NCBI GenBank assembly: GCA_902629075.1
Contig: CACOPK010000009.1
Location: 1 to 34,065 of the forward strand
Length of the DNA: 34,065 nucleotides
Source of the DNA: an uncultured Pelagibacteraceae bacterium
GTDB taxonomy: Bacteria; Pseudomonadota; Alphaproteobacteria; Pelagibacterales; Pelagibacteraceae
Direction of reading: 5' to 3'
Of the stretch, positions 16,539-25,030 are shown one piece after another (the stretch's first letter is position 1; each line of letters begins with the position of its first letter). The translations under genes were made by a program, and so were the position numbers. A model generated the notes under the pieces. The model saw only the letters and a list, made by a program, of their open reading frames with translations. It did not search any database and was not told where the DNA came from.

Positions 16539-17525
16539 TTATTCGTTTTCATCCCAAAGTTTTTTATAATCTATAAATGGTGATAAACCATAACTAGAAT
16601 TAACATTTGTTATATGGATAGATAATGATTTAACAGGAGATATACAAAATTCTTTTTTGTAAATCTCGTTTAAATGTTTTTCAAATGGGTCATGTCTATC
16701 CAGACAGTTTTGATAAAAGTTTTCCCAATATTTGTCTAAATTTTCTTTTGATGTCATAAAAGTACATAATGTTTTACTTATTGTTCTCCAATGTCTTTTG
16801 TTACCGATCAAAAGGTTTGTTTTCTCATTATCCATATAAAGAAAAGGATAGTCTGCAGGACAAATAAATAAATCTCTACCAAGTTGTGACGATATTCTTT
16901 CGTATGTACCGATCATTTCTTCCAAAGCATAATCAAAATGTAAATAGTCATCTTCAACAAAATAGATTAAATCTTTTCCTTTATTCTTACCTATTTCAAA
17001 GCATTTTAGTAGACTTGATAAATTGGAAAAAGTATCAATAGTTTTTTGTTCTTTGATTATACCTTTGTGATCAGAGTGTTTGTGATTAATGATCTCATAT
17101 TTCAGATTAGATTTATCTAAAATATTTTTAATTTTTGCTAGATTTTCCTCATTCGATCTATCATCTAAAATAATTAAATTTACATTAAGTGATGGATAGT
17201 TATTTTTTAGTAAATTTATTGATTTAATTAATGAATTTAATGATCTTTTAACATATTCAATTTTATCCTTTTCAAAAATTCTTTTTTTATTTTGATCCCA
17301 AATTTCAATATTTGAATTTGTTCGAAAAATTATAAGTAAATCTGATATTTTTCTTGATAAATTAACTTCTCCAAGTGGAAGTACAATTGATTTATTTATA
17401 TTTGAAAGTTGTTCATTCAGCTCTTTGTTTAAAGTAGGGGATTTAAATTGATTTTGATCAATAATTTCAAATCCAAGTGCTTTAATTAGCTTTACAAAAA
17501 TTTTTTTTAATATATTCGTTTGCAT
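16539..17525 (-). CDS. Putative glycosyltransferase (GT-A-like), function unknown
   Basis: A 328-residue protein starting at the ATG at 17525. A longer frame reaching 17648 would overlap the divergent rhodanese gene and adds unlikely sequence. The central part has LNVNLIILDDRSNEENL and LIYFVEDDYLHFDYALEEMI. The ILDD and VEDDY motifs resemble the nucleotide-sugar and metal-binding DxD region of GT-A glycosyltransferases. HDPFEKHLNEIYK and a late HITNVNSSYG follow. Homologues would be expected in surface-polysaccharide islands, but here it stands beside bcp. The acceptor and sugar are unknown. Confidence 0.65.
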   Translation of the reverse strand: MQTNILKKIFVKLIKALGFEIIDQNQFKSPTLNKELNEQLSNINKSIVLPLGEVNLSRKISDLLIIFRTNSNIEIWDQNKKRIFEKDKIEYVKRSLNSLIKSINLLKNNYPSLNVNLIILDDRSNEENLAKIKNILDKSNLKYEIINHKHSDHKGIIKEQKTIDTFSNLSSLLKCFEIGKNKGKDLIYFVEDDYLHFDYALEEMIGTYERISSQLGRDLFICPADYPFLYMDNEKTNLLIGNKRHWRTISKTLCTFMTSKENLDKYWENFYQNCLDRHDPFEKHLNEIYKKEFCISPVKSLSIHITNVNSSYGLSPFIDYKKLWDENE

Positions 17526-17544
17526 AACTTTATATATATTTACT

Positions 17545-17922
17545 ATGTCTATAAAAACAGCGCAAACCCTAGTTTCAGAAGCTATGCAAGAAGTTAAAAC
17601 AATATCAGCTGATGATGCATTCAAGCTTTTTGAGGAAAATGATTGCAATTTAATAGATATAAGAGAGCCATCTGAACTTGAAATGACTGGTACAATTGAA
17701 AATTCTATTAATATACCACGAAGCCATTTGGAATTTCAATTTGAGCCACTTGTTCAAAATGGAATTATAGACACAAATAAAGAAACTGTACTATTTTGTG
17801 CTGCTGGTGGAAGATCTGCTTTAACAATTAAAACTTTACAACAAATAGGATGTAAAAAAGTTTCACATATCCAAGGTGGTTTTTCAGCTCTTCAAAATTC
17901 TAAGTTTAAAGTTAAGAAATAA
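17545..17922 (+). CDS. Rhodanese-domain protein (single domain)
   Basis: A 125-residue single-domain rhodanese. DIREPSELEMTG (about 38-49) and the active loop CAAGGRSA (about 88-95) with the catalytic Cys are intact, and HIQGGFSAL closes the fold. Such proteins carry persulfide sulfur for thiosulfate, cyanide or other transfers. The gene is divergent from the glycosyltransferase, with only 19 bases between starts, and converges with the HCCA isomerase-like gene. Any tie to the sulfur genes at the end of the window is speculative. Confidence 0.9.
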   Translation: MSIKTAQTLVSEAMQEVKTISADDAFKLFEENDCNLIDIREPSELEMTGTIENSINIPRSHLEFQFEPLVQNGIIDTNKETVLFCAAGGRSALTIKTLQQIGCKKVSHIQGGFSALQNSKFKVKK

Positions 17923-17925
17923 ATT

Positions 17926-18495
17926 TTATTCTTCAATAGCAAACTCAATTCTATCTTGTCCCCAAAAATTTTTATTATTTACAACAAATGTTGGTGCACC
18001 AAATATATTTTTTTTAAACGCATCATTAGTTAATTTTTTTAATTTTTCTTTAATTTCTTTTGCTTCAGTTTTTTTATGAAAATCATCAATATTGATATCA
18101 ATTTTTGCTAATAAACTTGAAAGATTTGAATTATCACTTATGTCGATATCATCTTTCCAATACGCATCAAAAATTAGTTTTATATACTTATTTAACTGTT
18201 CGCCCTCTAATGTTAAGCATCCTCTCATTAGTTTTACTGTACCTAGTGGAAATTTAGAATTAAATTTAAAATCAATATTTAATTTTTTTGAAACCATTTC
18301 ACAATCCATAATCATGAATTGTTTTTTTGGTGCTATATAAGCTTGAGGTGTAATATTCCATAATTTATGAAGTCCACCTAACAATATAGGTTTATAGGTA
18401 AAATTTAATTTACTATCTTGCTGTTCAATTCTTTTATGTCCAATGTATGTGTAAGGGCTTATGAAATCAAAATAGAAATCTATATCTTTAGTCAT
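17926..18495 (-). CDS. 2-hydroxychromene-2-carboxylate isomerase-like protein (DsbA fold)
   Basis: A 189-residue thioredoxin-fold protein of the HCCA isomerase/GST-kappa group. It begins with IDFYFDFISPYTYIGH (about 5-20), where Ser replaces the DsbA Cys as in the isomerases. It ends with IFGAPTFVVNNKNFWGQDRI, the family's typical cis-Pro segment. HCCA isomerase acts in naphthalene breakdown, but most marine homologues have no known substrate, so the name describes fold rather than pathway. Its start overlaps the end of the ABA4-like gene by 8 bases, so they are one operon. Confidence 0.85.
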   Translation of the reverse strand: MTKDIDFYFDFISPYTYIGHKRIEQQDSKLNFTYKPILLGGLHKLWNITPQAYIAPKKQFMIMDCEMVSKKLNIDFKFNSKFPLGTVKLMRGCLTLEGEQLNKYIKLIFDAYWKDDIDISDNSNLSSLLAKIDINIDDFHKKTEAKEIKEKLKKLTNDAFKKNIFGAPTFVVNNKNFWGQDRIEFAIEE

Positions 18496-18961
18496 ATAGA
18501 CTTATTTTTTTTGCATAAAACATTCGAATGATCCAATAAATAAAAACACCTAGTGGACCAATAAAATAAGTTAATATTAGTGGAAAAAACATTAAGTATT
18601 TTGATATTAAAAGTCTTGAACCATCTTTTGACATCCAAGATCCACAAAAAAGATTTATAGCCAAAAAGTGTATCCAAAAAATTATTAAAAATTCTTGATT
18701 TGAAAATAATTCACTTAATTCATTAATTCCAAGATATAAACTAAAGTTATTATCAAAATCGTAAGATCCTAAGAAAGATTTGTATGCGATATAAACATAA
18801 GCTCCACCCAAAATAAATATTGGAAATATTGAGCTTACAAAAATACTTCCTAATCTTGAATTAGGTAAAAAAATAAGCATTAACCAAAATGGTATAACAC
18901 CTATATTCAACCACAGATAAACTATTTCAAATGTAAAGTAAGTTGATATTTGCTCAAGCAT
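18488..18961 (-). CDS. ABA4-like membrane protein (DUF4281)
   Basis: A 157-residue protein with four hydrophobic segments. The second half, FCGSWMSKDGSRL, then PLILTYFIGPLGVFIYWIIR, matches the ABA4/DUF4281 pattern (D-x-x-R after helix 3, then a GPLG helix). The plant relative ABA4 is needed for neoxanthin formation. The bacterial function is unknown, possibly linked to carotenoids. It is first in a two-gene operon with the HCCA isomerase-like gene and divergent from recX across 28 bases. Confidence 0.75.
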   Translation of the reverse strand: MLEQISTYFTFEIVYLWLNIGVIPFWLMLIFLPNSRLGSIFVSSIFPIFILGGAYVYIAYKSFLGSYDFDNNFSLYLGINELSELFSNQEFLIIFWIHFLAINLFCGSWMSKDGSRLLISKYLMFFPLILTYFIGPLGVFIYWIIRMFYAKKISLYD

Positions 18962-18989
18962 ATAAGAATATATTATATAACTTTAAAAA

Positions 18990-19553
18990 ATGATTCCTAT
19001 AAAAAACAGAAAAAAAAATCTTGAGGCAACAGTTGAGGAAATGAGAAATTTTGCTTTTGTTTATATTGAAAAATATGCACCCTCAAAACAACAGCTCAGA
19101 ACATATTTATTGAAAAAATATTTAAAATCTGGTGCAGCTAATGTTAGCAAAAAGAATATAACAGATTTAATAGATGTAGTTTTGGAAGATCTTGAAAAAA
19201 CTAAATTTATAAATGATAAATTTTATTCTAATTCAAAAGCTAAAAGCTTAATCCAAAAAGGAAGTTCAATAAATAAAATTAGAAATTATTTACTTTCTAA
19301 AGGTATTAAGCATAAATATATAAGTGAAACCCTTAGTGAAATTAAAGAGAATAATGAAGATCAAGACTTTTTTTCAGCAATTAAAATTTGTAAGAAAAAA
19401 AGAATTGGTCCAGCTAGAGATGAGAATAATAGACCTTTATTTATGAAAAAAGATTTAGGAATTTTAGCACGTTCAGGATTTGATTTTGATACTTCAAAAA
19501 GAGTACTTGATATAGAAAAGGATGAATATTTAAAAATAATAAATTTATTATAA
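18990..19553 (+). CDS. recX: Regulatory protein RecX
   Basis: A 187-residue helical-repeat protein that modulates RecA filaments. The pattern AFVYIEKYAPSKQQLRTYL (about 23-41), FINDKFYSNSKAKSLIQKG and RNYLLSKGIKHKYISETL is the usual three-helix repeat of RecX. The tail LARSGFDFDTSKRVLDI is characteristic of alphaproteobacterial members. It is not next to recA here. Its last bases overlap the end of the convergent 47-aa ORF. Confidence 0.88.
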   Translation: MIPIKNRKKNLEATVEEMRNFAFVYIEKYAPSKQQLRTYLLKKYLKSGAANVSKKNITDLIDVVLEDLEKTKFINDKFYSNSKAKSLIQKGSSINKIRNYLLSKGIKHKYISETLSEIKENNEDQDFFSAIKICKKKRIGPARDENNRPLFMKKDLGILARSGFDFDTSKRVLDIEKDEYLKIINLL

Positions 19554-19691
19554 TTTCTTATTCTTATTTTTTTCTTTGAGATAATAATCCAATCTACTTT
19601 TGATATAATTTTTAACAAATATAAAAACCAACAATCCAAAAATAGAGACTGAAACAATTATTATTAAAATTATTCTTAGCGTTTCATTCAT
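19548..19691 (-). CDS. Small membrane peptide, 47 aa, coupled to cysQ
   Basis: On minus, an ATG that overlaps the cysQ stop codon (TAATG) opens a 47-residue frame: a short polar start (MNETLR), one strong transmembrane segment (about 7-27) and a very basic tail (KEKNKNKKL). The TAATG overlap argues for coupled translation. It ends inside the last codons of the convergent recX. No family is recognised. Confidence 0.6.
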   Translation of the reverse strand: MNETLRIILIIIVSVSIFGLLVFIFVKNYIKSRLDYYLKEKNKNKKL

Positions 19692-20458
19692 TATATACTT
19701 TCTGTTGCTTTTAAAATTATGCTTGGATTTTTAAAACCATTCTTACCGTATAAAATGTTATTACCTTCAAAATCTGTGACAATACCACCAGAGTTTTTTA
19801 ATATAGCATGTCCTGCGGCTATATCCCATTCATGAGCGCGAGGTTCTGCAACATATACTTGAAATTCACCTGTAGCAACTACACAAAACTTAAGTGAACT
19901 TTTCATTTTAATATATTCTTTTACATTGAGTTTGTTATGTATTTCTTTAATTTCAGGTTTTAGGTTATTCGAGTAACTTACAGCTTGAATATTATTTTTA
20001 TCTATTTTTTTATTATTAATTATTTCTTCCTTATTATTTTTTAATTCATAACTTAATTTATTTCCATATGAATAAAACATTCTATTTTTTGCTGGAGCGT
20101 AAATTATTCCTGCTATTGCCTCTTTGTTAATTATTAAACCAGCATTAAGAGTAAATTCATCTCTATTATGTATATAATCATATGTTCCATCAATTGGATC
20201 GACTAACCAAAATGTATTTAAATTTAAATTTTTATTATCTGCAGTTTCTTCCGAAACTACGGGTACATTGGGAGTAATTTTTTTTAGATTACTTAATATA
20301 ATATTGTTTACTTCAATATCTCCATTTGTTACTGGGGTTTTATCTTTTTTAATGTGTTCAGTTAGTCCTTTACTCCTTAATTCAAGAGATAATTTTCCAG
20401 CATCAAAAAAAACATCTATTAAATTTCTTATTACTTCTTCAATTTTATTTGTTTCCAT
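19691..20458 (-). CDS. cysQ: 3'(2'),5'-bisphosphate nucleotidase CysQ (IMPase family)
   Basis: A 255-residue Mg2+/Li+-sensitive phosphatase of the inositol monophosphatase family. The metal-site motifs are present: VSEETADNKN (about 72-81), DPIDGTYDYIHNRDEF (about 87-102) and EWDIAAGHAIL (about 210-220). CysQ turns PAP or PAPS by-products of sulfate assimilation back to AMP. FIG-type IMPases acting on inositol phosphate look alike, so the PAP substrate is inferred from the DPIDGT-x-x-Y/F pattern. The start overlaps the DUF3553 gene by 14 bases. Confidence 0.87.
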   Translation of the reverse strand: METNKIEEVIRNLIDVFFDAGKLSLELRSKGLTEHIKKDKTPVTNGDIEVNNIILSNLKKITPNVPVVSEETADNKNLNLNTFWLVDPIDGTYDYIHNRDEFTLNAGLIINKEAIAGIIYAPAKNRMFYSYGNKLSYELKNNKEEIINNKKIDKNNIQAVSYSNNLKPEIKEIHNKLNVKEYIKMKSSLKFCVVATGEFQVYVAEPRAHEWDIAAGHAILKNSGGIVTDFEGNNILYGKNGFKNPSIILKATESI

Positions 20459-20627
20459 TTATTTTAAATTTTTCAAGATTAATTATATTTCCGTTTATCA
20501 CTTTTTTTCCTACATTTTCAAAGTTTACTGTAATTTTTTCTTTTATTATTGATTGTATCTGTCCCACACCCCATTCTTTATTATTAGGATTTACAACTTT
20601 GTCTCCTGGCTCAAAATCAAATATCAT
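20445..20627 (-). CDS. DUF3553 family protein (60 aa)
   Basis: A 60-residue protein with FEPGDKVVNPNNKEWGVGQI (about 5-24) and ITVNFENVGKKVI, the signature of the alphaproteobacterial DUF3553 family. The short all-beta pattern resembles the CarD/UvrD-tail type of fold, but no function is established. It is first in a minus-strand operon with cysQ and the 47-aa peptide, and divergent from mnmA. Confidence 0.82.
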   Translation of the reverse strand: MIFDFEPGDKVVNPNNKEWGVGQIQSIIKEKITVNFENVGKKVINGNIINLEKFKINGNK

Positions 20628-20663
20628 TGTATTTCACTTATAAAGTAAAAGAGTGTAAATACA
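20628..20663. promoter_or_regulatory. Imperfect inverted repeat between DUF3553 and mnmA
   Basis: TGTATTTCACT (20628-20638) is mirrored by AGTGTAAATACA (20652-20663), with one bulged base. It fills most of the 42-base spacer between two divergent starts, so it could be an operator serving both or overlapping promoter elements. Confidence 0.4.
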
Positions 20664-20669
20664 AACTTT

Positions 20670-21785
20670 ATGAAAACTAAAATTAATTCTATAGGTTTAG
20701 AGAAAGATCCAAAAGATACAACAGTTGTAGTTGCTATGTCAGGAGGTGTTGACTCGTCAACTGTAGCTGGAATGATGAAAAAGGATGGTTATAACGTAAT
20801 AGGAATTACTTTAAAACTTTATGATGATACAAAGCAAACAGCAAAATCCAAACAATGTTGTGCCGGACAAGACATTATGGATGCTAAAAGAGTTGCTGAT
20901 AAATTAAATATCGACCACAAAATTCTATACTACCAATCAAAATTTAAACAAGGAGTTGTTGATAATTTTGTAGAAAGTTATTTAGCTGGTGAAACCCCAA
21001 TCCCATGCGTTCAGTGTAATCAAACTGTAAAATTCAAAGATCTTTTCGAAGAAAGCAAAAACCTAAATGCAGATGCATTAATTACTGGTCACTATGTAAA
21101 AAGTATTACCATAAACAATGAAACCAATATGTATAGAGCAATAGATGAAAATAGGGATCAAAGTTATTTTTTATTTAATACTACTCGTGACCAACTTAAT
21201 TATTTAAGATTTCCACTTGGTGGAATGATGAAAAATGAAACAAGAGAAATAGCAAAAAAACTTGATTTAAATGTTGCCGATAAACCAGATAGTCAAGACA
21301 TATGTTTTGTTCCAAATGGCGATTATGTCTCTGTAATTCAAAAATTAAGACCCGATGCATTCCAGAAAGGAAATATTAAAAATTTAGATGGAAAAGTAAT
21401 TGGGGTTCATGATGGTATAGTTAATTTTACAATAGGACAGAGAAGAGGAATTAAAATTGCGAAAAAAGAACCTCTATACGTAATTGAAATTAATTCTGAT
21501 AAAAACGAAATTATTGTTGGACCAAAACAAAATTTAATAAAAACAAAAATCAAATTAAGAGATATTAATATTTTGACTGATAAAAAAGAATTAAATGATG
21601 AAATTTATGTAAAAATCAGATCAACTGGAAAACTAATTAAATCAAAATTATCTATTTCTAATAATATTGGAAATGTAGAATTATTAGAGGACGAATATGG
21701 AATATCGCCTGGTCAAGCATGTGTATTTTATAAAAACGATGATTATGGTGATAAACTTCTAGGCGGTGGTTGGATTTCTAATTAG
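20670..21785 (+). CDS. mnmA: tRNA-specific 2-thiouridylase MnmA
   Basis: A 371-residue enzyme that puts sulfur on U34 of tRNA for Glu, Gln and Lys using ATP and persulfide relay. The PP-loop [10 protein letters not shown] (about 22-31) and the alphaproteobacterial [15 protein letters not shown] are present. The two catalytic cysteines are in [13 protein letters not shown] and [21 protein letters not shown] and [13 protein letters not shown] mark the C-terminal domains. Length is normal. The last bases overlap the convergent membrane-protein gene by 8. Confidence 0.95.
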   Translation: MKTKINSIGLEKDPKDTTVVVAMSGGVDSSTVAGMMKKDGYNVIGITLKLYDDTKQTAKSKQCCAGQDIMDAKRVADKLNIDHKILYYQSKFKQGVVDNFVESYLAGETPIPCVQCNQTVKFKDLFEESKNLNADALITGHYVKSITINNETNMYRAIDENRDQSYFLFNTTRDQLNYLRFPLGGMMKNETREIAKKLDLNVADKPDSQDICFVPNGDYVSVIQKLRPDAFQKGNIKNLDGKVIGVHDGIVNFTIGQRRGIKIAKKEPLYVIEINSDKNEIIVGPKQNLIKTKIKLRDINILTDKKELNDEIYVKIRSTGKLIKSKLSISNNIGNVELLEDEYGISPGQACVFYKNDDYGDKLLGGGWISN

Positions 21786-22467
21786 TTTTTTTCCACATAA
21801 AAAAAGTTAGGCAGTAAAAAAATATAACTCCTAAAAAATAATCCCATTCGAGGGCATGTTTAATAGCTTTATTTCCTTCAAAGCTGACTATTGGTATAGA
21901 AATTATTGCAACAACAATTAGTAAAGTTACCAAAATTCTTTTTGCAATAAGGAATTTTAAATTAATATAATTTTCAATTTTATCCCTAATTTTATATAGT
22001 GTAAAAACCAGATAGGCTTGAGCTACAATTTCAAAAATTATAAAAAATAACATCACAACTCTTCTAAATAGTTTATACAGATCGTAATCAAACTTTATTC
22101 CTAAAAATATAGAATGAATCGTTAATAAAACTGCTGAGCCTATACCAAAAAACATCATTTTTTTAATATGATTTAAATTACCTTGAAAGTGGTTAATTAT
22201 ATTTTTATTCCATAGCCAATATTTAATTAGCAGATAAGATGTCAAGAACATAGCCGGTTTGAAAATCCAGTAAGTTGGAAAAACTCTTGCCGTTCTACTA
22301 ATAGAAGCCCCACCGTCAAAATAGGGAAATGTATTATGAATAATATCCTGTTGGTTTGGGAATAAACTATGAAATTGAGTAATTAAAATTAAACAAATGT
22401 TTACAGCAACAAAAGGAACTATAAAAACCCATAATGATATGGATTTAACTTTATTTATATCATGCAT
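21778..22467 (-). CDS. Polytopic membrane protein, function unknown
   Basis: A 229-residue protein with about six hydrophobic segments. The first loop has [19 protein letters not shown] (about 48-66) and the end has [15 protein letters not shown]. The layout recalls the Frag1/DRAM/Sfk1 family, which has a conserved first loop and a late acidic-Trp segment, but I am not sure. It converges on mnmA with 8 bases of overlap, and the 27-aa basic peptide lies just upstream on the same strand. Confidence 0.65.
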   Translation of the reverse strand: MHDINKVKSISLWVFIVPFVAVNICLILITQFHSLFPNQQDIIHNTFPYFDGGASISRTARVFPTYWIFKPAMFLTSYLLIKYWLWNKNIINHFQGNLNHIKKMMFFGIGSAVLLTIHSIFLGIKFDYDLYKLFRRVVMLFFIIFEIVAQAYLVFTLYKIRDKIENYINLKFLIAKRILVTLLIVVAIISIPIVSFEGNKAIKHALEWDYFLGVIFFYCLTFFMWKKTN

Positions 22468-22474
22468 TTAATGA

Positions 22475-22558
22475 TTATTTTTTCTTATTTTTCTTTCTAG
22501 CTCTTCTTTTCTTTGAGCCCATTTTTCTTCGACCTCGATGTTTTTTTGGGTACCCCAT
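22475..22558 (-). CDS. Very basic 27-aa peptide, possible ribosomal component
   Basis: On minus, AAAGGA lies 9 bases before an ATG that opens 27 codons ended by TAA. The peptide begins MGYPKKHRGRRKMGSKKRR and ends in lysines; 16 of 27 residues are Lys, Arg or His. This is the composition of tiny ribosomal proteins such as bTHX (which also starts MG and ends in a K/R run) or COX24-like peptides. The good ribosome-binding site in an AT-rich genome supports expression. It lies just before the 229-aa membrane protein gene (7 bases apart). The family assignment is a guess. Confidence 0.6.
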   Translation of the reverse strand: MGYPKKHRGRRKMGSKKRRARKKNKKK

Positions 22559-22633
22559 ATTGTTCAATCCTTTCCTTTAATTATATTGACTTATCGAATG
22601 GATATAGCATTGTCGTTTAAATATCAATATTTT

Positions 22634-23812
22634 ATGAAAACAAATCTGCGTACATTTATAAAACATACCGCAAAAGATTTTCATAACCAGTCAGTCAATC
22701 CACCTGTTGTAAGAGCTTCAACAATAATATTTAAGAATCTACAAGAAATAGAAAAAACCCAGAAAAAATATTTAAAAGATCCTAGGAGTGGAAATTTTGA
22801 CTATGGTAGACAGGGTACATCAACAACTCATGCACTTCAAAGAATTTTACAAGAAATGGAGGAATGTTATAAAGTTTATCTAACACCTACAGGGTTTGGA
22901 GCGGTTTTTTTAGGAGTTTTGAGTATTGTAGAACCAGGGGACGAAATCTTAGTAACAGACTCAGTTTATTCACCTACAAGATTATTAACACAAGACTATT
23001 TAAAAAAATTTAATATAAAAAGTATTTTTTATGATCCTACTAATTTTAATGATTTAAAAAATAAGATAACTAACAAAACAAAGCTGATACTTGTGGAAAA
23101 TCCAGGAAGTAATACTTTTGAATTTCAAGATTTAAAAAAGATTGTTTCATTAGCAAAAAAAAATAAATTATATACTGCGATAGATAATACTTGGGGAACA
23201 CCATATTTAATAAAACCAATTAAATTAGGTTTTGATATGTCAATTGTCTCTGCTACAAAATACTATTCTGGACACTCTGATGTAATGGGCGGTAGTTTAG
23301 CTATTAATAAACGAGTATTTAAATTGGTAGAAGCTACAAATAGAGTCACTGGTTTAAGATTAAGTCCTGATGATGCTTACTTCATCCTTAGGGGCATTAG
23401 AACATTAGATGTAAGAATGGACAAACATCACATTAATGCTTTGAAAGTTGCTAAATTTTTGTCTAAACAAAAAAAAGTAGTTAAAGTTTGTTATCCTTAT
23501 AAAAAAAATACTCCAAGATATAAACTTTGGAAAAAATATTACTCTGGTGCATCTGGTCTTATGGGTTTGAGAATTAAATCAAAAAATAAAAATTCAGTTA
23601 AAAGTTTTATAAACTCTTTAAATTTATTTGGATATGGTTTTAGTTGGGGCGGTTTTGAAAGTTTAGCTCTTTATCAGAATCAAAAACAATTAGGTGCTAG
23701 AAGTTATCTTAACTTAAAAAAAGATGAACATATAATTAGACTTCATATTGGCCTTGAAGATCCAAATGATATAATTAATGACTTGAAGCAAGCGCTTAAA
23801 AAAATTAAATAA
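22634..23812 (+). CDS. metC: Cystathionine beta-lyase / PLP-dependent sulfur amino-acid enzyme
   Basis: A 392-residue Cys/Met-metabolism PLP enzyme, starting at the ATG at 22634 (MKTNLRTFIKHTAKDF). A frame running back to 22538 would overlap the 27-aa gene and adds a hydrophobic stretch foreign to the family. Motifs are GNFDYGRQGTSTTHALQ (about 53-69), LTPTGFGAVFLG, DNTWGTPYLIKP and the PLP lysine in SATKYYSGHSDVMGG. The end has GFSWGGFESL and RLHIGLEDP. It would cleave cystathionine to homocysteine, ammonia and pyruvate. Cystathionine gamma-lyase or related activities are possible, but the GYSWGGFES-like motif favours MetC. Confidence 0.9.
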   Translation: MKTNLRTFIKHTAKDFHNQSVNPPVVRASTIIFKNLQEIEKTQKKYLKDPRSGNFDYGRQGTSTTHALQRILQEMEECYKVYLTPTGFGAVFLGVLSIVEPGDEILVTDSVYSPTRLLTQDYLKKFNIKSIFYDPTNFNDLKNKITNKTKLILVENPGSNTFEFQDLKKIVSLAKKNKLYTAIDNTWGTPYLIKPIKLGFDMSIVSATKYYSGHSDVMGGSLAINKRVFKLVEATNRVTGLRLSPDDAYFILRGIRTLDVRMDKHHINALKVAKFLSKQKKVVKVCYPYKKNTPRYKLWKKYYSGASGLMGLRIKSKNKNSVKSFINSLNLFGYGFSWGGFESLALYQNQKQLGARSYLNLKKDEHIIRLHIGLEDPNDIINDLKQALKKIK

Positions 23813-23815
23813 CTT

Positions 23816-25030
23816 ATGGATAAATTTTTTCCAAGCAGAAGTGCTTTTATTACATTAGTTGCGTGTTGCTTAGTTGTGATAATTGCATTAGGTATTCGAC
23901 AAACTTTTGGACTGTTCTACTTTGATTTTTCAACAGATTTAGATATCACAATATCTCAATTTGGTTTTGCGATGGGTTTACAATTATTTTTATGGGGAGC
24001 CTTCAGTCCACTATTTGGAGTAATAACAGACAAGTATGGTGGCAATATTGCAATTTTTTTAGGTTTTTTATTCTTTTTACTTGGAGTAATTCTGTTTTAT
24101 TCTGGATTTAACACAGGTGTCTATTTTATATACACAATAGGAGTTTTAATTGGTGTAGGCCTAGGGTCAACAGCTATAGGTATTCCAGTATCTGTAGTTG
24201 CAAAACATTTTCCTGCTTCTAAAAGAACTATAGCAACCGGTATAGTTACCTGCGCCGGTTCATTTGGATACTTTGTATCACCAGTATTGGTTAAATATTC
24301 TTTGAATGAGAGTGGTTGGGAAAATACTATTTTTTATTTTTGTTTATTACTAGGCTTGGGATTGCTGGTAGCATTATTTGTAAGTACTCCAAAAATACCC
24401 ATTGAAGATAACCAAAATAAAGATCAAAGCGCTGTAGATGCATTGAAAGAGGCTTTTGCAAATAAAAGTTTTATTTATTTAACACTAGGTTTTTTTGTAT
24501 GCGGTTGGCATATTGCACTAGTTGCAACGCATATTCCTACAGACATGATGGATAAAGGATTGCCAGATTGGTGTGCTACAGCTGTATTATCATTAATTGG
24601 TTTATTCAATATGGTTGGGACTATAACAAGTGGATACTTGTCTACTAGATATAGTAAGAAAAAAATTCTTAGTGCAATTTATCTATTAAGAGGAGTTTCA
24701 ATTATGATATTCATATTTTTTCCTCCAAGCGTTATTAATTCAATTATTTTTGGAATTACTTTTGGTTTCTTATGGCTTTCCACAGTACCACCCACAAACG
24801 GCATTGTGGCACATATCTTTGGAACTAAATATGTGGGAATGTTGTACGGTATAGTATTCGTAAGTCACCAGATAGGATCTTTTTTAGGCGCTTATTTAGG
24901 TGGAGTATTTTACGAAATGAACGGAAATTTTGATTATGCATGGTACGGATCAATAGCTTTGTCAATTTTTGCAGGATTAATACATTTACCAATTAATGAG
25001 AAACCAATTGAAAGATTACAGACAGCATAA
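23816..25030 (+). CDS. MFS transporter (oxalate/monocarboxylate-like), substrate unknown
   Basis: A 404-residue permease with 12 hydrophobic segments. The N-terminal helix has RQTFGLFYFDFSTDL (about 28-42), seen in the OFA/MCT branch. The first cytoplasmic loop has GVITDKYGGN. It starts 3 bases after metC, and its end overlaps pabB by 35 bases, so it is embedded in a long plus-strand operon. The substrate is not inferable; a carboxylate is a guess from the family branch. Confidence 0.85.
   Translation: MDKFFPSRSAFITLVACCLVVIIALGIRQTFGLFYFDFSTDLDITISQFGFAMGLQLFLWGAFSPLFGVITDKYGGNIAIFLGFLFFLLGVILFYSGFNTGVYFIYTIGVLIGVGLGSTAIGIPVSVVAKHFPASKRTIATGIVTCAGSFGYFVSPVLVKYSLNESGWENTIFYFCLLLGLGLLVALFVSTPKIPIEDNQNKDQSAVDALKEAFANKSFIYLTLGFFVCGWHIALVATHIPTDMMDKGLPDWCATAVLSLIGLFNMVGTITSGYLSTRYSKKKILSAIYLLRGVSIMIFIFFPPSVINSIIFGITFGFLWLSTVPPTNGIVAHIFGTKYVGMLYGIVFVSHQIGSFLGAYLGGVFYEMNGNFDYAWYGSIALSIFAGLIHLPINEKPIERLQTA

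Noticed and set aside
17526..17648. N-terminal extension of the glycosyltransferase-like protein to 17648
   Set aside because: It would lie across the start of the divergent rhodanese gene and adds a Ser/Ala-rich stretch that is its antisense shadow.
20268..20643. Plus-strand frames of 94 and 64 codons opposite cysQ and the DUF3553 gene
   Set aside because: They overlap well-supported genes on minus and show Phe/Ser-rich translations typical of the reverse of Lys/Asn-rich genes.
22538..22633. N-terminal extension of the MetC-like protein from an ATG at 22538
   Set aside because: The extra 32 residues are hydrophobic and unlike the family, and overlap the 27-aa gene on minus; the ATG at 22634 gives the normal length.
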